From contig CP186339.1 in the NCBI GenBank assembly GCA_049347715.1, forward strand, positions 3,968,001-4,032,000: DNA of 64,000 nt. The letters run 5' to 3'. The stretch's first letter is position 1. Each line of letters starts with the position of its first letter. Position numbers and translations under genes: made by a program. This stretch comes from Thalassotalea_B piscium_A. Its GTDB lineage: Bacteria > Pseudomonadota > Gammaproteobacteria > Enterobacterales > Alteromonadaceae. Below are positions 58,101-64,000 of the stretch, piece after piece. Below the pieces are notes generated by a model that saw nothing but the letters and a program-made list of their open reading frames with translations, was not told where the DNA came from and ran no database searches.

Positions 58101-59304
58101 TTTGCTGACTGAGGTTTAGTGCAAAAGTTTGGGTTTCATCAAACTGACCACTCTCGTTGTAAACCCTTAAACGGTATGATAATGGCTCATCTAAACTAAG
58201 TGTTGATAATACTTGTTCACTTTGCCATTTTGCTCGATTATTTTTGTCCAAACTAATAATAAACGCAGGCTCACTTTGTACCGATGCATTATCGGTAAAA
58301 ATGCGAATTTCAGCTTTGTCGATAAAAGTTGAATAATTACTGTACCCTTGAAAATCAACAATAATATTATCATCATGATGACGAACAACTGATGTTACAT
58401 TTAGTGCAGCTTGTATTTTTAAATTATCATACTGCAACTGAACATTGGCATTGTCTAACGCGATGTCAGTACAGCGTTGATGATCAGCGTCATTTGCTGA
58501 TTGCTCTGCAATCATAGGAGTACCATCAATGGTCACAACAAATGGTTTAGCCGCTACTTTGGTTAATTGGCACACCTCTTGGCGAAGAAAGTCTGAATGC
58601 TCAGTAAGCTTTGCTGCTTCCACCTCTTCATCAAACCAAGCGTAAAGCTCAACGCGACGATTTTTCTCCATGCCCTTCAAGGTGCTATTATCAGCAATAG
58701 GTAAAGAACTCCCTTTACCTTCAGTGGTTATCGCGCGGCTATTTAACGATAATTGTTGCTGAAAATATTTCGCAATAATTGAAGCTCTAAAATTAGAAAG
58801 ACCAACATTCGATTGATATATACTTTTTGCTCGGCTACTTAATTTTTGATTATCCGTATGACCGACAAAATGTAAACGCACATTTTTCTTACCCGCTAAT
58901 TGGGCAACAACCTTATCTAAACGCTTTTTCGTTTTTTCCGTAATGGCATGTTTGCCTGAAGCAAAAGTTAAGTTGGGAATATCATCAATAGTCAGTGATT
59001 TATTGGTAATTTCCGGTACTGTTACTTTATCTACGGCTACAGGCGTTAAACCATGAAAAGTCCAATTATCATTCGCTAATAACTTTTCCGTATTTTGTAA
59101 AACTTTACTCTTAAAGTAACTACCATCGTCTGAAATTTTTCCGACAATATCTCTAGCGCTACAAGTATTTTCATCGAGACATTTCGGGTCAATATTATCC
59201 TGTTTGGCATAGGCACTCGTGTTATAAGCCAACACTAATGAGACGGCTGTGGCAATAATACTCTTATTTAAGTTACTGTTCTGTTTTGCATTAAAATTAT
59301 TCAT
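55126..59304 (-). CDS. OmpA-domain outer membrane beta-barrel protein, partner of the repeat protein
   Basis: 1392 residues from the ATG at 59304, which overlaps the upstream stop by 8 bp and has GGGAG eight bases before it. Signal peptide (about 1-35, ending AYA). OmpA-like peptidoglycan-binding domain at about 106-225 (HFVGHTDN, then NRRVELYAWF). Immunoglobulin-like or carbohydrate-like stretch about 230-500. From about 505 (WFYVGMADLTLGK) a series of amphipathic strands with Gly/Asp turns continues to the end, with GGSLYYLQNQDI near 683 and IEVRDKDSN near 700; this is a very large outer membrane barrel of the porin type. C-terminus NIVVKI. No TonB box or plug recognised. Confidence 0.82.
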   Translation of the reverse strand: MNNFNAKQNSNLNKSIIATAVSLVLAYNTSAYAKQDNIDPKCLDENTCSARDIVGKISDDGSYFKSKVLQNTEKLLANDNWTFHGLTPVAVDKVTVPEITNKSLTIDDIPNLTFASGKHAITEKTKKRLDKVVAQLAGKKNVRLHFVGHTDNQKLSSRAKSIYQSNVGLSNFRASIIAKYFQQQLSLNSRAITTEGKGSSLPIADNSTLKGMEKNRRVELYAWFDEEVEAAKLTEHSDFLRQEVCQLTKVAAKPFVVTIDGTPMIAEQSANDADHQRCTDIALDNANVQLQYDNLKIQAALNVTSVVRHHDDNIIVDFQGYSNYSTFIDKAEIRIFTDNASVQSEPAFIISLDKNNRAKWQSEQVLSTLSLDEPLSYRLRVYNESGQFDETQTFALNLSQQTNVELPIEQALLAGYGESHLSIQNIPLTGGTLTVNGDNVPSDHSVYFLGKKLPVNAQQQFVAEQIIPSGIHNVEVAILDEQGNGELFQRHLELKSNDWFYVGMADLTLGKNSSTGSIGLLTGDNQHFDNDLFIDGRIALYAKGKWKDDYTITTSLDSQEEPLNELFSNLNKKDPSSLLRRLEEENHYAVYGDDSTVIEDAPTQGRFYAKINDDKSHLMWGNFIADIKDTEFSRIERGLYGASLDWNTEALTQFGERVGNVKVFAAEAGTSAAYEELRGTGGSLYYLQNQDITQGSERVTIEVRDKDSNLVISSTPLVAGQDYDVDALQGRILLTKPLASISNDNLIVRTGGLSGHPTYLVVNYEYTPGFEELDNLSVGGRASYWLNDNLKVGITASKEDMGIEDHKLTGLDLTYRHSAQSYVKLETAQTRGQGVSGVNSSNGGFNFSDISSSSSSNIAADDKAKAYRIESAFIFNELGFGSKADSGLQSRGNFYWQQRQQGFSGVGQFSQYDTDQAGVQFQLPVTENTQTSLRLDTRDEDGGIDKFSAEMNIAHQLNEQWQLSAGLRIEDTETSDQQSQNIGERTDLAVQLDYQNSSTWGLYGFAQGTLKHDESKFANNRVGLGGKYQVNDAVSLLGEASEGNQGFGAKIGSDYQYSDASNVYLNYELDPDRTDNGLAGRNGQLVSGVRHRFTDAVNVYGEERYQHGNNGVGLTHAYGIEFLPSEKWVLGLSYENGKLEDADQATIKRNAIALNAGYATKNFKYGTSLEFRQDEQGEQQRDSYLIRNNLSYKVNPDWRAQLRIDFAISDSSVADQLNSDYTEGLLGLAYRPVDNDRFNALVTYNYLYDLAPADQYTDTGQQNDYQQRSHVFAFDANYDLTTRWTLGAKYAYKRGEVRQGREEGVWYDSTTNLYVVRANWHVVRHWDFLVEGRMLDVKAAQDNRKGFLTAIHRHFGNNLKVGIGYNFTDFSDDLTDLNYDAKGWFLNIVVKI

Positions 59305-62300
59305 GATGAGCACTCCCTGTTTGACCCAATAACTCCAAATCATCACCTGCTGGGGTAATTTCTTGCTCAATAATTAATTCATATTTGCCATCAAACTCTT
59401 GCCATTGCTGTTGAATTTGTTCAGTAAGTCGTTCAAAACGTTCAGCAACAGTATCGTCGTTTTCATCACCTTGTTGATACGCTATACGTAGAATAGAAGG
59501 TTTCAATTGTAGCGTTTGTATAGTTTGGCTTAATGCTTCTTGGTGTTCTGCTCGCAGTGTATTGCCATTAAAAGCCATTTCATTAAGTTGAATACGCACT
59601 ACACGATGTATGGTTGCACCAAAATTTGCCTTAACTAATTTACCGCGAGTAAGGCGAACAATTCTTGGATTTTCAGTACTAATTCTAAATCCTGAAGGTA
59701 GCGTACGTTCATCAACTTTTAATATAAAGTTAGAACCTCGCATTGCATTAGGCACCTCAGCGCAGGCAATATGATAGCGACCATCTTCATCTGTTGTAAC
59801 CAGTAACCCTTGTGCTGTAGCAATTCTTATGGCAGGTAGCCCCTTTTCACCTTGGTCTTGATAACCATTGATGTTTTTATCATTGAAGACTTTACCGATA
59901 ATGTCTGAACAATCGAAAATAGGGTCTGGCACTATGCGAACACTTGCACTAGCTATATTAGTAATGATGTTTGATGAATCACCTACCTGTGCCCACGCTT
60001 GGTTAATATATTCGCCTTCGCCAACGCCAGCACCAATGACTGTCATTAAGGTAAAACTGTGTTGTGCTAAGGCATCAAAATCAATGTTATTCCAAATCAA
60101 TTGACGATTATTGACCTCTGGATCAAGCGTCATGCCATCAATTTTTGCTGAGCCTTGTACATACTTAAATCCTGGCGGTAATTGATCAACTACCGCAGTA
60201 TTATTAAGCTGACGTTCAAGATTATTGCTTACCATAATGGTATAAGGTACTAAATCACCGCGGCTTGCATTTGTCGTTGGAGTACTTTTAACTACGCTCA
60301 AAAGTTCATTATTAATGGGATCAACAGGTATGTGGTTATTAACTACATTTGCTGATGGTAACTGTGGATTAATCATAAAGCTTAAATAATACTGTGTACT
60401 ATTTTCTCCTTGCGTAAAGTTGGTAGAACTTGTGCCACAGCTATTCACATCATGAATTACTGCACCAATTTTTGGCGGTTTATCATCTCGTTGTACGAGA
60501 GCAGGAGTAGTGTTGCTCATAATAGTCGGGGTATTAACACAAGCAGGTATTTGAGTTGAAACACCCGGTAAATAACCCATAGGCTCTGTAACCACTAAGC
60601 GATATTCGCCGCTAGGTGCAGAATTAAAAAATAGAAATTGGTATAAACCATCATCACTGGTAATTTGTGACATATTGTCTTGGCCGCCAATTAAGTCACG
60701 ATCAGGGTCAAATCCTGGAGGGGTTATTAGTGTAACGGTTGCACCTGCAACGGTTTCACGCGTTTTACTGTCATAGACCACACCTGATGGATCTATAGGC
60801 AGATTCTGTTCATCAATATGTTCGCCAGCCTCAAGTATTAGCTTACGAATTGTACCGGCGGTTAAGTCAACACCCGGTTCGTCAGATACAGGATAGCCGT
60901 AAATAACACCACCTTGAGGATGTATAAACCTTACTTCATATTCACCGGGTGATAAGCCATCAAATAAGTAAGTGCCATCTTTACCCGTTATGACAGTTGC
61001 AATAGGGGTAACATTGGCGTTATCTTTCCCATTATCACGACTATCAATTAGCTGCACTGTCCAGCCTTCAAGGCCATTACCATCATCTTCACTACGATTA
61101 TGGTTACTATCAAGCCAGACCATACCGCTAATACGCGCAGGGTCTCTAATTAATTCACCAAAATTATAATCCGTTACATGGGTAAAATGGCTAGTGAAAA
61201 TGATGTCACTGACATGATCATTTCCAAGGGTGCCATTATGACTACCCAAAGAGTCTTTACCATCATCTACTTCTTCAGGTTGTGTTTCATATACTTGATA
61301 ACCTTCAGTATTAGGCAAAGGTAAATGCTTGAAAAGATATTGACCATCAACAAGGGTGTATGTGATTCGTCTAACGGGTTGACCATTACTGTCTGTCCCC
61401 GTAAGTGTCATTTCTACTTCTGGAATTCCCGCTTCATTGGATTCTATCAGTCCATTATTGTTTAAATCGTTATAAACGACGCCTTGTAAATCACTACCAC
61501 GTTCACCAAAGTTATAATCCGTGCCGTTTTGTCCCGCATTAAGTTCAATAGCTTCAATAAGATCATTGCCTAGCTCTCCTGATAATGTACCTAAGTGATC
61601 TTTTCCGTCCATCCATGCGTTAGGTTGCTTTTGGCTAATACTGTATTTACCAGCACTGAGCATAGTAAAGCTGTAGTCACCATTTTCGTCAGTAACTGTG
61701 GTTGCCGTAAGCTTTTGCGGTGTTTCACCTGCAGCCACGTGGGATTCAATGCCAGACAAGGTAATGGTGACATTAGCAATACGGATAGCTTCTTCATCAT
61801 CAATGATGCCATTGTCATTTTCATCTACCCAAACAGTCCCTGAAAGAGAGGAGGTATCAAGCTCACCAAAATTATAGTTATCAAGCTCTTGGTTAGCTGC
61901 AAGTAAAATAGAGGTTATTGAATCATTAAAGCGACTGCCCGGGATAACAACTTTACCTATGCTTTCTAACCCATCTAACAGCTCATCAGGTTGATTTTCT
62001 GTTATTTGGTAGCCATTTTCGTCGCTCGGTAATAAATTATCGAAAGAATAGTCACCCTGCTCATCAGTGGTTAATACCGTTGTAACACTAGTGCCTGTGA
62101 AATCAACGCCTGCCAATGTTACCGTAACACCTTCAATGCCGACTTCAGCATTATCTTTTACACCGTCATCATTAGCATCAATATAAACATTACCTGATAT
62201 TTTACCGAGCTGTAACTCAGCAAAATCGTTATCGGTTAAGTGATCCTGATCCGCTAAGATAAGTCTGTTGATGACATCAGTGTTTCGACTATTAACAAGC

Positions 62301-64000
62301 ACTTGTCCAAGCTTACTGTCTAAGCCATCAACAAAGTTGCTCGGTTGCGTTTCTGTAATGGTATAGCCATTAGCATCACTTGCAGGTAAATGTATAAATG
62401 TATATTCACCGCTAGCGTTGGTGATTTGTGTTTCACTAACCGCTCGGTTTAAATAGTCTGTGCCTGTTAGTGTTAAACTGACATTTTCAATGCCGAGATC
62501 ATCCGTAGATTGCAAGCCGTCGTTATTGCCATCAATGAAGACAGTACCTGAAATTTTACCTGAATAGAGCTCGCCAAAATTATTTTTGGTTAAGTGCTCG
62601 TTACTTTTTAAAATAAGCATGTTAATAATGTCACTTGTACGGCTATCAACAAGTACTTGCTCATGCTTACTGTCTAAACCATCGTCAAATTTGCTAGGAT
62701 GATTTTCAGTAATGGTGTAACCAGTAACCGAATTTTCAGGCAAATTAGTAAAGGTATAATTACCACTATCATCCGTTAACAGTGTTTTACTAATAACTCT
62801 ATTTAAGTTGTCAGTGCCTGTTAATGTTATAGATACGCCTTCAATACCTAATTCATCACTGGTTTGCATACCATCATCATTGACATCAATAAAAACGGTC
62901 CCTGATATTTTACTTGGGTATAACTCGGCAAAGTTATTCTCGAGTAAGTGTTCATCAACCCCTAAGATGACCTTACTAATAACATCACTAGTACGACTAT
63001 TTGTTAATATTTGTCCTAGCTTGCTATCTAAACCATCTTCAAAATTAGTTGGCTGAGTTTCAGTAATGCTATAACCGTTGGCATCACTTGGGGCTAGGTT
63101 ATTAAAGCTGTATTGACCAACAACATTTGTTGTTTGTGTTTTATTTATGGTCACACCTAAGCTATTAGTGCCCGTCAGGGTAATGGTTACATTTTCAATG
63201 AATACTTCATCAGCATCCTTTATACCGTCATCATTGAGATCGATAAAAACACTTCCTGAAATACTTGAGGCGATGTCGCCACCTTCACCGAAGTTATAGT
63301 TAAGCCCAACGCCATTAACTGGCAGAATTATCGCTGAAATCACATCATTAGCTAATGTACCGCCTAACGAACCTAGAGTATCTTTGCCATCAAATATTAA
63401 ACTCGGTTGTGTTTCAGTTAGTGTGTAGCCTGCCGCATTTGATGCAGGTAAGCCTAAAATCTGGTAATAGCCATTGACATCTGTGGTGGTATTTTGGTTG
63501 ACAGTAAAACCATGATCATCAAAACCTGTTAAGGTGATTTTTACATTATTAATGGCTACTTCAGCAGTATCGCGTAAGCCATTATCGTTAGCATCACGAT
63601 AAACATAGCCTGATATACTTGCACCTTGCTCACCAAAGTTGTAATTAACACCAGACAGATTAGCCGTTAAGGTTATTGCTGAAAAAGTGTCATTAGTAAT
63701 ATTCCCTCCGGCATCCCCCAATTGTTCACTACCATCACCCCATATTGTCGGTTGCGTTTCGGTAATAACGTAAGTGCCAGCAGTTAGATTCGTAAATTGA
63801 TATTCACCATTAACATCTGTTGTGTGAGTAAAATTAACCACTTTACCACTAACTGTTTCTGTGCCTGAGAGTGTAATTAGCGTATTAACAATACCTGTTG
63901 TTTCATTAACATCTTTAATGCCATTGTTATTAGCATCGTACCAAACACTGCCTCGCAAACTGGCTTTGCCAAGTTCACCAAAGTCATACTTTATGATGTC
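59297..64000 (-). CDS. giant surface protein with tandem SdrD-B-like repeats and DUF11-like domain, 5' end outside window
   Basis: 1567 codons are visible; the frame is open at base 64000, so more repeats may lie upstream. Nine to ten SdrD-B/Cna-B-like units follow each other (visible residues 1-1060), each with a D-x-N-D-D-G-x-x-D calcium-type loop, ITLTGT strand, DxxGxYxFxxL and a NFGE/NFAEL closing strand. Then a Cys-containing domain, a DUF11-like repeat domain (about 1220-1345, VVKSTPTTNASRGDLVPYTI), another SdrD-B-like unit (IIGKVFNDKNINGYQDQGEKG) and a C-terminal part (about 1455-1535) that looks like a diverged OmpA-type fold. Coupled to the OmpA-barrel gene. Adhesin or matrix role is inference. 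Confidence 0.85.
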   Translation of the reverse strand, partial: DIIKYDFGELGKASLRGSVWYDANNNGIKDVNETTGIVNTLITLSGTETVSGKVVNFTHTTDVNGEYQFTNLTAGTYVITETQPTIWGDGSEQLGDAGGNITNDTFSAITLTANLSGVNYNFGEQGASISGYVYRDANDNGLRDTAEVAINNVKITLTGFDDHGFTVNQNTTTDVNGYYQILGLPASNAAGYTLTETQPSLIFDGKDTLGSLGGTLANDVISAIILPVNGVGLNYNFGEGGDIASSISGSVFIDLNDDGIKDADEVFIENVTITLTGTNSLGVTINKTQTTNVVGQYSFNNLAPSDANGYSITETQPTNFEDGLDSKLGQILTNSRTSDVISKVILGVDEHLLENNFAELYPSKISGTVFIDVNDDGMQTSDELGIEGVSITLTGTDNLNRVISKTLLTDDSGNYTFTNLPENSVTGYTITENHPSKFDDGLDSKHEQVLVDSRTSDIINMLILKSNEHLTKNNFGELYSGKISGTVFIDGNNDGLQSTDDLGIENVSLTLTGTDYLNRAVSETQITNASGEYTFIHLPASDANGYTITETQPSNFVDGLDSKLGQVLVNSRNTDVINRLILADQDHLTDNDFAELQLGKISGNVYIDANDDGVKDNAEVGIEGVTVTLAGVDFTGTSVTTVLTTDEQGDYSFDNLLPSDENGYQITENQPDELLDGLESIGKVVIPGSRFNDSITSILLAANQELDNYNFGELDTSSLSGTVWVDENDNGIIDDEEAIRIANVTITLSGIESHVAAGETPQKLTATTVTDENGDYSFTMLSAGKYSISQKQPNAWMDGKDHLGTLSGELGNDLIEAIELNAGQNGTDYNFGERGSDLQGVVYNDLNNNGLIESNEAGIPEVEMTLTGTDSNGQPVRRITYTLVDGQYLFKHLPLPNTEGYQVYETQPEEVDDGKDSLGSHNGTLGNDHVSDIIFTSHFTHVTDYNFGELIRDPARISGMVWLDSNHNRSEDDGNGLEGWTVQLIDSRDNGKDNANVTPIATVITGKDGTYLFDGLSPGEYEVRFIHPQGGVIYGYPVSDEPGVDLTAGTIRKLILEAGEHIDEQNLPIDPSGVVYDSKTRETVAGATVTLITPPGFDPDRDLIGGQDNMSQITSDDGLYQFLFFNSAPSGEYRLVVTEPMGYLPGVSTQIPACVNTPTIMSNTTPALVQRDDKPPKIGAVIHDVNSCGTSSTNFTQGENSTQYYLSFMINPQLPSANVVNNHIPVDPINNELLSVVKSTPTTNASRGDLVPYTIMVSNNLERQLNNTAVVDQLPPGFKYVQGSAKIDGMTLDPEVNNRQLIWNNIDFDALAQHSFTLMTVIGAGVGEGEYINQAWAQVGDSSNIITNIASASVRIVPDPIFDCSDIIGKVFNDKNINGYQDQGEKGLPAIRIATAQGLLVTTDEDGRYHIACAEVPNAMRGSNFILKVDERTLPSGFRISTENPRIVRLTRGKLVKANFGATIHRVVRIQLNEMAFNGNTLRAEHQEALSQTIQTLQLKPSILRIAYQQGDENDDTVAERFERLTEQIQQQWQEFDGKYELIIEQEITPAGDDLELLGQTGSAHHE
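61126..64000 (-). repeat. tandem SdrD-B-like repeat array, 354-bp period
   Basis: The conserved Gly of the ISG start recurs at codons beginning at 63952, 63610, 63256, 62902, 62548, 62194, 61840, 61483 and 61126: spacings 114, 118, 118, 118, 118, 118, 119, 119 residues. Units 3-6 share DGLDSK and a QxLxxSRxxDxI block; units 1, 2, 7 and 8 share DGKDxLGxxxGxLxND instead, so units 3-6 are a younger duplication. Confidence 0.85.

Noticed and set aside
61126..64000. Regular repeats as a CRISPR array
   Set aside because: The 354-bp period lies in one open reading frame coding for protein repeats.

Overview
The window looks like a chromosomal segment of an AT-rich marine gammaproteobacterium, most probably an alteromonad of the Colwellia/Thalassotalea type. 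This rests on gene content (nfuA, a LexA of E. coli type, BaeSR, NhaA/NhaR, a caa3-like oxidase cluster), on protein similarity recalled from memory, and on the low GC; no database search was possible. No tRNA, rRNA, CRISPR array or insertion sequence was seen.

Region by region (- is leftward transcription). 1-5.8 kb: 5'-complete but window-truncated M14 carboxypeptidase (-), nfuA (+) behind a near-ideal IscR type 1 site, a TraT-like lipoprotein and a Tyr-rich secreted protein (-), a DinF-type MATE transporter (-), a polysaccharide deacetylase (+). 5.9-14.8 kb: a leftward aa3/caa3 cytochrome c oxidase cluster, coxB(with two cytochrome c domains)-ctaD-ctaG-ctaE, then SURF1-small membrane protein-ctaA-ctaB-SCO; an FNR-like box lies upstream. 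15.3-16 kb: lexA with two SOS boxes 21 bp apart. 16-23.6 kb: an accessory island with a decayed type I restriction locus (HTH gene, mrr, and a frameshifted hsdR fused to the tail of an hsdM), several tiny genes, an unknown HTH protein followed directly by a structured non-coding RNA with its own terminator, and degraded sequence.

23.7-34.9 kb: CocE/S15 hydrolase; a four-gene operon TonB-like / ECF sigma / membrane TonB-like (anti-sigma position) / SIMPL; yghU and an AhpD-like gene under a TetR regulator with three matching operators; a LysR divergent from the formaldehyde-detoxification pair frmA-fghA; mntP. 35-38.1 kb: baeS-baeR, an EF-hand protein and an overlapping unknown gene, with the same 11-bp-period TTGCA direct repeat in front of baeS and of the EF-hand gene. 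38.4-41.5 kb: an unknown gene coupled to a GlnD homologue whose HD phosphohydrolase site is destroyed. 41.5-49 kb: MarR, nhaR/nhaA, a Rap1a-like secreted protein, an oxidoreductase/nitroreductase/ABM-monooxygenase operon, an unknown gene and a LysR. 49.2-54.9 kb: a leftward acyl-CoA dehydrogenase / SDR / aminoglycoside-phosphotransferase-like / histidine phosphatase / SDR operon with a divergent LysR.

55.1-64 kb: a two-gene surface locus (-): a giant protein of tandem SdrD-B-like repeats with an almost exact 118-residue period plus a DUF11-like domain (5' end outside the window), translationally coupled to a 1392-residue outer membrane protein with an OmpA domain and a large C-terminal beta-barrel. 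The most interesting unexplained items are the HTH protein plus structured RNA module, this surface pair, the GlnD paralogue without a working HD site, the ECF sigma with a TonB-domain partner, and the chimeric restriction-modification pseudogene.
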